The notes beneath the pieces were generated by a model. The model was given only the letters and a program-made list of their open reading frames with translations. It searched no databases and was not told where the DNA came from. Source: Myxococcales bacterium (GTDB taxonomy: Bacteria; Myxococcota_A; Polyangia; Palsa-1104). Taken from it: a stretch of DNA of 40,261 bases. Where the stretch lies: contig PNAM01000046.1 in assembly GCA_003170275.1 (NCBI GenBank), positions 64,863-105,123 on the forward strand, in the 5' to 3' direction. Shown here in pieces: positions 22,608-31,418 of this stretch (its first letter is position 1; every line of letters starts with the position of its first letter). Made by a program: the position numbers and the translations under genes.

Positions 22608-23243
22608 CTACGCGCGCGGACGTTCGAGCCATCCCGCAAGCACGGCTACCGGTAAGATCACCAGCGCGCTCACCGCCAGCGCGGTCGTGTTGGGCGGCAC
22701 CGGCCCAAAGCTGGAGCCGATGCCGACCGCGAGCAGCACGCCGAAGAGGATCCACACGCCGCGCCTTCGCTTGCCGGCGGTCGCCTGCCAGTAGAGCCAG
22801 CCTCCCGCGAGGAACATCCCCACCTCGACGGCGATCGTCGCCGGCCGCGAGCTCCACAGCCCGAGCCCGTAGCGCTGCGGATTGCCGGGCCAGAGTTGCA
22901 TGTCGGGTCGATGCGCGATGAAGTCGAGCACCCAATGGCTGAACACCACCGCGCCCAGGACGGCCGCGCCCCTGCGGTCGCGCTCGAGCGCGAGATAGAG
23001 GCCCGCGAACAGCAGGCTCCACAAAAGCGCCGTCGCCAGGCTGTGCGAGTAGGGCATGTCGTAGAGATCGAGCGCGTTGACCTGCGTGATCCCGGGAACC
23101 AGGCGCACGTGCTCGACGCCCGCCAGGATCAGCACCGGCCAGATCAGGTCGAGCGTCTGTGCGGCGACGAACAGCCAACCGAGCGATACACGCGGAGCCG
23201 CCCGCTTGGCGGCCATCCCGACGGCGAAGTGTCCCAGGAGCAT
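22608..23243 (-). CDS. YdjM-like membrane-bound metal-dependent hydrolase family protein
   Basis: 211 residues. A GTG at 23261 is in frame, but the ATG at 23243 (GAGG about 8 nt upstream) starts with MLLGHFAVGMAAKR, the usual beginning of this family, so I use it. Five to six hydrophobic helices hold conserved polar residues in the membrane: H5, D32 (TLDL), YSHS (65-68) and FSHWVLDFIAHRPD (H103, D107, H111). This His/Asp pattern is typical of YdjM/LrgB-neighbour DUF457-like putative metal hydrolases. Substrate unknown. It ends 41 bp upstream of the histidine kinase start on the same strand, so it may be co-transcribed with that unit, and its 5' end faces the divergent Ser/Thr kinase gene. Confidence 0.75.
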   Translation of the reverse strand: MLLGHFAVGMAAKRAAPRVSLGWLFVAAQTLDLIWPVLILAGVEHVRLVPGITQVNALDLYDMPYSHSLATALLWSLLFAGLYLALERDRRGAAVLGAVVFSHWVLDFIAHRPDMQLWPGNPQRYGLGLWSSRPATIAVEVGMFLAGGWLYWQATAGKRRRGVWILFGVLLAVGIGSSFGPVPPNTTALAVSALVILPVAVLAGWLERPRA

Positions 23244-23311
23244 CAGCCGGCCTCTGGACACAGTCTCACGTTTCTCCCCGGACTGTGAGATCCTGAGGCC
23301 CGGCGCGCTGA

Positions 23312-26300
23312 ATGGAAAAGCTTCCGCACGGCGACACCCGGATCGGCGGTCGCTTCGACCTGCGGCGACGGCTGGGCGCCGGCGCGTTCGGCGTGGTGTA
23401 CGACGCCTGGGATTACGCGCGCGAGCGGCGGGTCGCGCTGAAGCAGCTCAAGCGCCTCGATGCGCAGGCGGTGTTGGGGTTCAAGCGCGAGTTCCGCGCG
23501 CTGGCCGACCTGGCGCATCCCAACCTGGTCGGGCTGCAGGAGCTGCTGGTCGATGGCGAGCAGTGGTACTTCATCATGGACTTCGTCGACGGCGTCGACT
23601 TCCGCTCCTGGGTGCGCAGCGGCGCGGCGGACCTCGGCGGCGAGACTGCGCCGGGCGGTGGCGTCGAGCGGCCCGAGCGAAGACCGGACGGCGTGCTCGA
23701 CGAGCCGCGCCTGCGGGCGGCGCTGCAGCAGCTCGCCGCGGGAGTGCTCGCGCTGCACCGGAGCGATCGGCTGCACCGCGATCTCAAGCCGTCCAACGTG
23801 ATCGTCTCCGACGAGGGCCACGCCAAGCTGCTCGACTTCGGCCTGGCCGGCGCGCACGACACGCCCGACTTCACCGCCGCGATGCTGGCCGGCACGCCCA
23901 CCTATATGTCGCCCGAGCAGATCGAAGGCCGCCCGATCGGGCCCGCTTCCGATCTCTACGCGCTCGGCGTGATCGTCTACGAGCTCCTGTGCGGCGAGCC
24001 GCCGTTCGTCGGCCCGCAGCGCGCGGTGCTGCACGCGCAGCGCCATCAGTACCCCACGCCGCCGTCGGATCGGATCGAGAACGTGCCGCCCGATCTCGAG
24101 CTGTTCTGCCTCAAGCTGCTCGCCAAGAAGCCCGAGGAGCGCTACGCCTCGCCGCGCGCGGCCCGGCTGGCGCTCGAGGCGTGCGGCGCGCCGTCGTCGC
24201 GCTCCAAGTGGGGCGAGGTCGGCTCGGGCCAGTACGCGGCGCTGCGCAACGCCGAGCTGGTCGGCCGCGACTCCGAGCGCTCGCTCCTCGAGGCGCTGCT
24301 CGACCGCGCGCGCGACGGCGCGTGTCACATGGCGCTGATCTCCGGCGAGTCGGGCATCGGCAAGACCGCGCTCGCCGAGGCGCTGCTCGCCGAAGCCGCC
24401 GAGTCGGGCTGTCTGGTCCTGCGCGGCGCGTGCCGAGAGCACGAGGCGGTCACCTACAACGCGTTCGACGCGGTCGTCGACGGCGCGGCTTCGGCGGTCG
24501 AGCGTCTGGTGGCGCGCGGCGTGCTCTCCCAGGCGCAGCTCGCCGAGGAGGCCGAGGACTTCGCGCTGCTCGGGCGGCTGTTCCCGGTCCTGCGCGAGCT
24601 GCAGGTCGGGCTGCCCGAGTCGGGTCCGTCCGCCAATCCCGCGCACGAGCGCGAGCGCGCGTTCGCGGTCTGCAAGCGGCTCATCGAGCGCGTCACCGCC
24701 ACGCGGCCGATGGTGATCCTGCTCGACGATCTGCACTGGGCCGACGAGGACTCGCTCGCGCTCTTGTCGCACCTGCTCGCGCCGCCGAGCGCCAAGGGCC
24801 TGCTGGTGCTCGCCACCGCGTGGCCGCCGCCGAGCACCGACGGGCCGCTGCAGCGCTTTCTGCGCGCGCAGCAGCAATCGCCCGACGGCCTGCTCACCCA
24901 CGTCACGCTCGGGCCGCTCAGCGACTTCGAGGCCGCGCAAGTCGTCGAAGCGGCCACCGGCGTGCTCGACGAGCAGACGCTCGATTCGGTGCAGCGCGAA
25001 GCGGGCGGCAACCCGTTCCTGCTGGTCGAGCTGGGGCGCCTGGCGTCGGAAGAAGGCATTGCGCGCCCGACGGTGCGCGAGGTGACCCGCCGCCGGCTCG
25101 CGCTGCTCGACGACGACGAGAGGACCCTGGTCGAGCTGGCCGCGCTCGCGCCCGGGCCGGTGGACGCCGAGCTCTTGCACGCGACGCTCGATGCGTTTTC
25201 CCGCCCGCTCTCGATCGAAGGCGCGGGCCTGCGCCGGCTGGTCGGGCTCAAGATCCTGTGCGAGACCGGGGCGCGCACCCGCTCGCTCGACGGCGTGCGC
25301 TACGACTTCTACCACCACCGCATCCGCGAGACCGTCAAGGCGTCGATCCCCGAGGCGCACAAGCGCAAGATCCACCTGCGCTTCGCGATCGCGCTCGGCC
25401 AGCTGCGCCCCAACGACTCCGAGGCGCTGGTGCGCGAGCTGGTGCTGGGCGGCGACGAGACGCGCGCCGCCACCTACGCCGAGGCGGCCGCCGAAGCGGC
25501 CATGACCCGCCTGGCGCACGCGCGCGCGGTCGAGCTCTATCAGCTCGCGCTGCGCTTCGCCGGGCCCACCGATGGACGGCGGCTGCGCGTGCGGCTCGGC
25601 CAGGCGCTCGAAGGCACCGCGCGCTTCGGTGAGGCCGCCGAGCACTACCGCGCTGGGCTCGAGGGCGAGCTGTTGTCCGGCATCGATCGCACGCGCGTGC
25701 AGATCCACCTGGCCAACTGCCTGATGCACGTCGGCAAGGTCGAAGAATCGGGCGCGCTCGTCGAGGACGGGCTGCGTGCGCTCGGCCATCGCCGCAACCG
25801 CGCGCGCGCGCTGCACGTGCTCTCGGTGTTGTGGATCCTCCTGCGCACCCTGGCCGCGGGGATGTGGAAGCGTCCGCTGCGCAAGCTCGACGACGCCGAG
25901 ACCGAGACGCGCCTGTTCGCCTACAGCCTGGCGGTGCCGCACTTCCAGTTCACCTCCCGCAACCTCGAGCAGCTGGAGTTCGCGCTGCGCTATCGGCTGC
26001 TCGGCATGCGCTCGCCGGCCGCCGAGATCCGCCAGGAGGCGCACGCGATGGCGCTGATCCTGCTGCTGCCGTTCGCGCACCTCGGCGCCGGGCTGCGCCG
26101 CAGCGTCGACCGGCACTTTCAGCGCCTCGAGCTCAACCACGCGAAGATGGCGTCGGAGCGCGGGCGCGCCTGGCTGCCCATGCTCAGGGCGCTCTACTCG
26201 ATGGTGTCGGGCCGCCCGGATCAGGCGATCGCCCACTTCGATCTCTTGATCGACTACGCGTTCGCGCGCACCGGCTACGTCGCGCTGCAGCGCCACAACG

Positions 26301-27052
26301 CGCTGTTCCTCGCCGGCGCCTACGACAAGTACGTCGCCGACGTCGCCGCCACCGCGCAGCACGACGGCGGCGGGCTCAAGCCGCTCGACATCGCACGGCT
26401 CGCCTACATCGAGCGGGTGCGCGGCCATCACGAGACCGCGCGCCGCCTGATCGAGGACATCGCCAAGATCGCGCCCGAGGACGTGCCCTGGACGCACCGC
26501 TCGCTCTACACCTACCAGCTGGTCGAGCTGCGCCTGCTCGAAGGCGACACCTCCGAGGCGGCGCGGCTGGCGCGCACGCTGCTCCCGCGCATCCGCCGCG
26601 CCGCGGTCTCGCCGACCACCGGCGCGTTCGAGTCGCTCGATTCGGTCTGCCGCGCGTTCCTCGCCGAGGCGCGCCGCGTGAAGACCGCCGGCGGCACAGG
26701 CGCGCACGATCAGGCCCTGGCGCTGGTGCGCGAGGCCGAGCGCGCGCTGGCCAACGTTCCGGTGCTCTCGCCGCCGCTGTTCGCCGCGCGCCTGCAGCAC
26801 GACCGCGCGATCGTCGCGCTCGCGCTCGGCCGCAAGAAGGAAGCGCTCGCGCTGCTCGACGAGGCCGAGCGCCTCTCACGCGGCGGCGTGATCCCGTGCT
26901 TCCGCATGCGCCTGTGCGAGGATCTGCTCGAGGTGCTGCCGCTCAACGATCCGCGCCGCTCGGAGCTCGCGCAGGAAGCCGCGACCATGGCCTGCGCGCT
27001 GTCCATCGAGCGCCGCACCTACTCCGCGCCCTGGCTGTTCCGCGCCCGCTGA
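23312..27052 (+). CDS. Ser/Thr protein kinase fused to an AAA-type ATPase and helical repeat region
   Basis: 1246 residues. The Hanks-type kinase domain (about 15-285) has GAGAFGVV, Lys44 in VALK, HRDLKPSN (155-162), DFG (Asp175), and a Gly/Pro/Arg-rich insert at about 108-132. The AAA/STAND-like ATPase has Walker A GESGIGKT (345-352) and Walker B ILLDDLHWAD (Asp472-473). From about 720 to the end there are helical, TPR-like segments rich in ARAVELYQLALRFAG-like repeats. No LuxR HTH is seen at the C-terminus, unlike PknK/MalT. No membrane segment is seen, so it should be cytosolic. The architecture is common in myxobacteria, where such kinases act in signalling; its targets are unknown. The start ATG has only a weak upstream purine stretch. 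Confidence 0.92.
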   Translation: MEKLPHGDTRIGGRFDLRRRLGAGAFGVVYDAWDYARERRVALKQLKRLDAQAVLGFKREFRALADLAHPNLVGLQELLVDGEQWYFIMDFVDGVDFRSWVRSGAADLGGETAPGGGVERPERRPDGVLDEPRLRAALQQLAAGVLALHRSDRLHRDLKPSNVIVSDEGHAKLLDFGLAGAHDTPDFTAAMLAGTPTYMSPEQIEGRPIGPASDLYALGVIVYELLCGEPPFVGPQRAVLHAQRHQYPTPPSDRIENVPPDLELFCLKLLAKKPEERYASPRAARLALEACGAPSSRSKWGEVGSGQYAALRNAELVGRDSERSLLEALLDRARDGACHMALISGESGIGKTALAEALLAEAAESGCLVLRGACREHEAVTYNAFDAVVDGAASAVERLVARGVLSQAQLAEEAEDFALLGRLFPVLRELQVGLPESGPSANPAHERERAFAVCKRLIERVTATRPMVILLDDLHWADEDSLALLSHLLAPPSAKGLLVLATAWPPPSTDGPLQRFLRAQQQSPDGLLTHVTLGPLSDFEAAQVVEAATGVLDEQTLDSVQREAGGNPFLLVELGRLASEEGIARPTVREVTRRRLALLDDDERTLVELAALAPGPVDAELLHATLDAFSRPLSIEGAGLRRLVGLKILCETGARTRSLDGVRYDFYHHRIRETVKASIPEAHKRKIHLRFAIALGQLRPNDSEALVRELVLGGDETRAATYAEAAAEAAMTRLAHARAVELYQLALRFAGPTDGRRLRVRLGQALEGTARFGEAAEHYRAGLEGELLSGIDRTRVQIHLANCLMHVGKVEESGALVEDGLRALGHRRNRARALHVLSVLWILLRTLAAGMWKRPLRKLDDAETETRLFAYSLAVPHFQFTSRNLEQLEFALRYRLLGMRSPAAEIRQEAHAMALILLLPFAHLGAGLRRSVDRHFQRLELNHAKMASERGRAWLPMLRALYSMVSGRPDQAIAHFDLLIDYAFARTGYVALQRHNALFLAGAYDKYVADVAATAQHDGGGLKPLDIARLAYIERVRGHHETARRLIEDIAKIAPEDVPWTHRSLYTYQLVELRLLEGDTSEAARLARTLLPRIRRAAVSPTTGAFESLDSVCRAFLAEARRVKTAGGTGAHDQALALVREAERALANVPVLSPPLFAARLQHDRAIVALALGRKKEALALLDEAERLSRGGVIPCFRMRLCEDLLEVLPLNDPRRSELAQEAATMACALSIERRTYSAPWLFRAR

Positions 27053-27071
27053 GCGAGTCTCGATCGGGCGA

Positions 27072-29714
27072 CTATCGGGCGGCGTGCTTGGGCGCGCGCG
27101 CGTGCAGCCAGGTCGACAGGTTGGCCGACTCGCGCTGCTTGACGTCCGCGCACAGGTGGATCGCTTCCTGCGCCCGCTTGAGCGCGCGCTCGGACGACTC
27201 GACCTTGTGCGCGGGATCGCCGAAGAAGCGCAGCACGTCCTTGCGCGCGTCCTCGTCGCAGAAGCTCGCGGTGGCGCCCACCAGCCGCTCGAACCCGAAC
27301 GGCGGCGCCTTCTTGCGGAGCGCCTCGAAGTTGCTCTTGAGGAACGTCCACGCCGCCGCGCGCCCCTTCGGGTTGCCCATCAACGTGCCCATCAGCCGCG
27401 CCACGTCCTGCACGCGCACCTCGTCGGTGAGCGTCAGTGCGAGCGTGCGCTGCACCAGCGCCGGCGCTTCGAACTCGCCGAGCGAATGGAGCAGCCGGCG
27501 GTGCTCGTCCGGCGTTCGCGCCGCGCGCAGATGCGCCAGGTACGAATCGTAGGTGGCCGCCGTGCCGTCACGCGCGCCCAGCGTGATCACCACCTCACCG
27601 ACCGTTCCTTCGATCGACGCCGGATCGTCGAGAGCCTTCGGCAGGCGCCGCGCCACCTCGTCGAGCACGTCGCGCGCGCGCGCCGCGCCGACCAGCACGC
27701 CGAGCACCATGCCGCGCAACAGGCGCTGCTCGTCGCGCTCGTTGGGCTTCGGCTCCCAGCCGAGCTCGCGCTGCAGCGGTCGCACGAGCTCTTCCACCAG
27801 CTGCGCGAACGCCGGCCGATCGCGCTCGTCGAGCAGGTACTCGTCGAGGAAGCGTAGGTGGCCGGTGAGCTCCTCGGTCACCGCGCGTTCGCGCTCGCCC
27901 CGGTAACCCTGCACCAGCTCGAGATACGCCTTGAGCGGGGCCGAGCCCTGCCGCACCAGCGCCCACGCGTCGGACTCGAGGCCGAGGCGCTCCGGCGCAT
28001 CGAGCGCCCGCTCCGCGATCGCCCCCAGTTGGGCCAGCTCGTCAGGCCGGTAGCGCACGCGATAGAAGCCGGCGTGCTGCGGATTCACCACCGCCCACGC
28101 CGCGCAGCCCGGCGTCTTGAAGACCAGCTTCGCCTGGTCGCCGCGCATCAGCGTGCACTCGGTCGCGTCCGCGGTGCGCGCGCACACCGGGATCAACCAG
28201 CTCGCGCTCGAGTGCTGGGCCGGATTTGCGAAGAAGCGCTGCTGCGTGAGCGAGATCGTGGTCGTCCCCGGCGTCCCCTGGCAGCTCCGCTCCGCCGAGA
28301 CCACCGGGAACCCCGGCTGCTCGAACCAACTGCGCGCCACCTCCGCCACCGGCTGGCCCGACGACGCGGCCAGCGCGCGCCATAGATCGTCCGCAGTCGC
28401 GTTGCCGTTGGCGTGCTCGCGCAGGTACGCGCTGACGCCTCTTTGAAACGGCTGCTCGCCCAGGTACAGCTCGAGCATTCGCAGCACCGACGCGCCCTTG
28501 GAGTAGGTGATGCCGTCGAAGTTCTCGTTCGCTTCCTCCGGGCTCTTCACCGGCGTGCGGATCGGGTGCGTCGAGACCAGCGAATCGAGGCCGAGCGCGT
28601 AGCCCTTGTCGCCCTCGAAATCGAGCCAGATCTTCCAGTCGGGCCTCAGCTGGTCGACGACCTTGTTCTCCATCCAGGTGGCGAACGCCTCGTTCAGCCA
28701 CAGATCGTCCCACCACTTCATGGTCACCAGATCGCCGAACCACTGGTGCGCCATCTCGTGCGCGAGGATCAGCGCCACGTTGCGCCGCTGATTGGCCGAC
28801 GCGGTCTTCGGATCGGCCAGCAGCGCCGCCTCGCGGAAGAAGATCGCGCCGGTGTTCTCCATCGCGCCGGCCGCAAAGTCGGGCACCGCCACCAGATCGA
28901 GCTTCGAATAGGGATACGGAATCGCGAAGTAGCCGCCCAGCTTCTCGAGCAGCGCCTCGGCGGTCTCGAGCGCGTAGCCAGCCAGCTTCTCCTTGCCCGG
29001 CGTGGTGTACACGCGAATCGGCGTCTTGCCCGGTCTGGTCGCGCCCTTCACCTCCACCAGCGGCCCGACGGCCAGCGCCACCAGATAGCTCGACATCGGC
29101 GGCGTCTCGGCAAAGCGAACCGTCTTGTGCTTGCCGTCGGCGTCCAGCTTCTCGTCGAGCACCGCGCCGTTCGACACCGCCAGGTGCTTGGCGTCGATCA
29201 CCGCCGCGACCTCGAAGCGTGCCTTCATCGCCGGCTCGTCGAAGCAGGGAAACGCGCGACGCGCATCGGTCGCCTCGAACTGCGTAAAGGCGTAGCGCCG
29301 CCCGTCCGACTCGGCCGCGTACAACCCGCGCAGCTGAGTGGACAGCTTCGCCGACCACTCGAGGGCGAGCTGCGCCTTGCCCACCGGCAGCTCTTGCGCG
29401 AGCTCGAGCCGCACCTGCTCGCTCTTGGCGTCGTAGCTGACCTTTGCCGGCCAGGTCTGCCCGCCGGCCGTCACGGTCGCTTTTTCGACCGTCAGCTCCA
29501 CGCCGTGCAGCTGCACCTGGCGAATCGCGCGCGTAACCTCGACATCGATGGTCTCGTGCCCACGGAACGTGCCCGCCGCCAGCTCCGGCGCGAACGTGAT
29601 CGAATAGTGCGACGGCGTCGCCGGCAGGCGGAGCGATTCCGGTTTCTTGGCGAGCGCGGACGTGGCCAGGCCGGCGACGGTCAAGACCGTGGCGGAGAAG
29701 ATCTGCAGGTTCAT
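27072..29714 (-). CDS. M1 family zinc aminopeptidase (exported)
   Basis: 880 residues. A signal peptide (1-22, cut after ATSALA) precedes the M1 core: exopeptidase motif GAMEN, zinc motif HEMAHQWFGD (His319, His323) with Glu320, and the third ligand in LNEAFATW. A C-terminal ERAP1_C-like helical region (about 540-870) completes the usual length. The enzyme removes N-terminal amino acids from peptides in the periplasm or outside. Its ATG lies 26 bp after the stop of the EXORDIUM-like lipoprotein gene on the same strand, so the two may be co-transcribed. The 3' end converges on the kinase gene with an 18-bp gap. Confidence 0.95.
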   Translation of the reverse strand: MNLQIFSATVLTVAGLATSALAKKPESLRLPATPSHYSITFAPELAAGTFRGHETIDVEVTRAIRQVQLHGVELTVEKATVTAGGQTWPAKVSYDAKSEQVRLELAQELPVGKAQLALEWSAKLSTQLRGLYAAESDGRRYAFTQFEATDARRAFPCFDEPAMKARFEVAAVIDAKHLAVSNGAVLDEKLDADGKHKTVRFAETPPMSSYLVALAVGPLVEVKGATRPGKTPIRVYTTPGKEKLAGYALETAEALLEKLGGYFAIPYPYSKLDLVAVPDFAAGAMENTGAIFFREAALLADPKTASANQRRNVALILAHEMAHQWFGDLVTMKWWDDLWLNEAFATWMENKVVDQLRPDWKIWLDFEGDKGYALGLDSLVSTHPIRTPVKSPEEANENFDGITYSKGASVLRMLELYLGEQPFQRGVSAYLREHANGNATADDLWRALAASSGQPVAEVARSWFEQPGFPVVSAERSCQGTPGTTTISLTQQRFFANPAQHSSASWLIPVCARTADATECTLMRGDQAKLVFKTPGCAAWAVVNPQHAGFYRVRYRPDELAQLGAIAERALDAPERLGLESDAWALVRQGSAPLKAYLELVQGYRGERERAVTEELTGHLRFLDEYLLDERDRPAFAQLVEELVRPLQRELGWEPKPNERDEQRLLRGMVLGVLVGAARARDVLDEVARRLPKALDDPASIEGTVGEVVITLGARDGTAATYDSYLAHLRAARTPDEHRRLLHSLGEFEAPALVQRTLALTLTDEVRVQDVARLMGTLMGNPKGRAAAWTFLKSNFEALRKKAPPFGFERLVGATASFCDEDARKDVLRFFGDPAHKVESSERALKRAQEAIHLCADVKQRESANLSTWLHARAPKHAAR

Positions 29715-29740
29715 GGGGTGAGGCCTTGGCTGGGGTTGCG

Positions 29741-31036
29741 CTACTGAATGGTGATCGAGCTAGTCCACTGGTTGTGACCGCCCTTGGCCGACTGCGTGAA
29801 CAGGTCGATCGGGTAGCCGCCCGGCTGCGCCTGCTTGGTTACGTTGATCATGAACCGGACCGTGTCGCCGGCGTTGGCGGTGCCGCTCGTGGGAACCAGG
29901 GTCACGCCGGTGCCGACGTCGGTCTGCAGCGACCACTTGATGCTCCCGACGTCGCCGAACGCAAACGGCTCGAACTGGGCCTGCACCATCGCCGTGCCGT
30001 TCGCGTCGGTCTGGATCATGATGTCGGGGGTGCGCGGTTCCATCGCGGGCGAGCTCTCGACCGCGACGTTGAAGTACGGCTTGTTGGACGGCGCCGGCTG
30101 GCAGGGGTCCAGGTTCCCGGCCGCGGCCGCCGCGTTCGACCACAGACGCGTCACGAAGTAGGTGTTGTCGATGGTGCCGGCATCCGGCTCCGCCTGCGAC
30201 GCGACGTACGAGTTCTGCAGCCCGTTGCAAAGATCGCCGTTCTCCCCGCCGAGCCCGTTCTGGCTGGCCGACTGCGACACGTAGGCCGGCTTGGTCTGCG
30301 GATGCCCATCGGTCGCGGTCTCCGCCAGCTCGTGGCTCGTGACGTAGGTGAGCGCGTCGAACAGCGTGTTGCCGGCGAACCCGTCGCACTGCAGGTTGAT
30401 CGCGTACGGCACGTAAACCTTCGAGCCGGTCGCGATCTTGGTCTCCGAGTGATAGCCGCCGTACTCGCCGCCGGCGCCGCCCGAGGTGCAGCCCTGCGCG
30501 CCGAACATCGTCGAGTGCGTGGTGACCGGGACCATGAACGCGAACACCGTGTTGGCGTTCGGCGTGGGCCACTGGGTATCGCCGGCGACCGTGCCCGCGA
30601 TGTGCGCGCGGATCAGCGGACCGACCGCAGTATCGTCGAGCGTCGCCGGCTTGGCCGCGTTGATCACCAGCACGCCCATCGCCTTGCCCTTGCCGACGCC
30701 GTACTCCTTCATCGCCGTAAGCCACCACTCGTCGCTCTGCACGGCCCAATCGACGAACTCGTTCATCCGCGCGCCCAGCGCCTCGTCGCCTGCCCAGACG
30801 ATGGTCCACACTTCCATCGACGCGAAGGTCGTCCCGCCGAAGTAATCCATCTGCAAGAGCGGCGGATGATCGGTGGGATCGCGGCCCTGCAGCATCATGT
30901 CTGCGTCGAGCCCGGCCATGTCGGCCACCATCAGCGGCGTTGCGAGATCATTGCCGCCCGGTGCGACGGCGTTATCCGAACAGCCGAAGACGAGCAGTGG
31001 AAGGATGAGGAGCGAGCGTGCTACCAGGCGATGCAT
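29741..31036 (-). CDS. EXORDIUM/PHI-1-like secreted lipoprotein with HELxE motif
   Basis: 431 residues. I start at ATG 31036, which has GGAGG 9 nt upstream; a GTG five codons earlier is in frame. A lipoprotein signal ends LLVFGC (C19). The middle of the protein has SHELAETATDGHP (234-246) followed by GGENGDLCNG, the paired motif typical of the plant EXORDIUM/PHI-1 family and related microbial secreted proteins, often with metal-binding His/Glu. A beta-rich C-terminal part (about 310-431) looks like an Ig- or carbohydrate-binding-like domain. A peptidase activity is possible but unproven. It lies next to the M1 aminopeptidase gene. Confidence 0.72.
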   Translation of the reverse strand: MHRLVARSLLILPLLVFGCSDNAVAPGGNDLATPLMVADMAGLDADMMLQGRDPTDHPPLLQMDYFGGTTFASMEVWTIVWAGDEALGARMNEFVDWAVQSDEWWLTAMKEYGVGKGKAMGVLVINAAKPATLDDTAVGPLIRAHIAGTVAGDTQWPTPNANTVFAFMVPVTTHSTMFGAQGCTSGGAGGEYGGYHSETKIATGSKVYVPYAINLQCDGFAGNTLFDALTYVTSHELAETATDGHPQTKPAYVSQSASQNGLGGENGDLCNGLQNSYVASQAEPDAGTIDNTYFVTRLWSNAAAAAGNLDPCQPAPSNKPYFNVAVESSPAMEPRTPDIMIQTDANGTAMVQAQFEPFAFGDVGSIKWSLQTDVGTGVTLVPTSGTANAGDTVRFMINVTKQAQPGGYPIDLFTQSAKGGHNQWTSSITIQ

Positions 31037-31418
31037 GTTGAGAGCCTCCACAGTGGCGGCGGGTCCTGCAATGGACAGTCCATCACAGTCACACGGTAAC
31101 CGGCCGAAACTAGCACAACTCTAGAAGGTGGGGGTAGTCCACCCCGGGGCGCTGTCCTACACTGACGTACCGCCCTGCAACGGATGCTCGACTAGCCGGT
31201 GAGATGATCCCCCACCTCGGCGCAAAGCGTTGTCAGCGTTCAGAAATTAACGCTGCGCGTCCAGCCGCGGCGAGCACCGCCCACAAGAGCACTGCACAGC
31301 GATTCGGCCAGTGGGAGCGGACCCCCCGCTTGCGTCGGCCTAAACGCGGCGGTCTCCCCGAAACTATGCAGGTTTTTGGTCTGCGAGCGTCGGCGCGCGC
31401 CTTGCTCTAGGGCTCGGC
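31037..31418. other. Intergenic region between divergent lipoprotein and protease genes
   Basis: About 380 bp, the longest gap in the window. It must hold promoters for both flanking genes, which diverge. I see no tRNA or known ncRNA. The main structured element is a perfect 7-bp inverted repeat, CAGCGTT-N8-AACGCTG, at 31234-31255. Short open frames here do not look coding. Confidence 0.5.
31234..31255. repeat. Inverted repeat CAGCGTT-N8-AACGCTG
   Basis: Perfect 7-bp arms with an AT-rich 8-nt centre (CAGAAATT) lie about 165 bp upstream of the serine protease and about 200 bp upstream of the lipoprotein. The shape fits a dimeric-regulator operator. Confidence 0.35.

Noticed and set aside
23243..26800. 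Very long open frame on the minus strand opposite the kinase-ATPase gene
   Set aside because: The plus-strand protein has intact kinase and ATPase motifs; the opposite frame is rich in Arg, Ala and Gln without recognisable motifs, as expected for antisense frames in very high-GC DNA.
31204..31410. Small plus-strand open frame of about 68 codons in the intergenic region
   Set aside because: No ribosome binding site, no recognisable domain and Arg/Ala-rich composition; it overlaps the likely promoter region of the protease.
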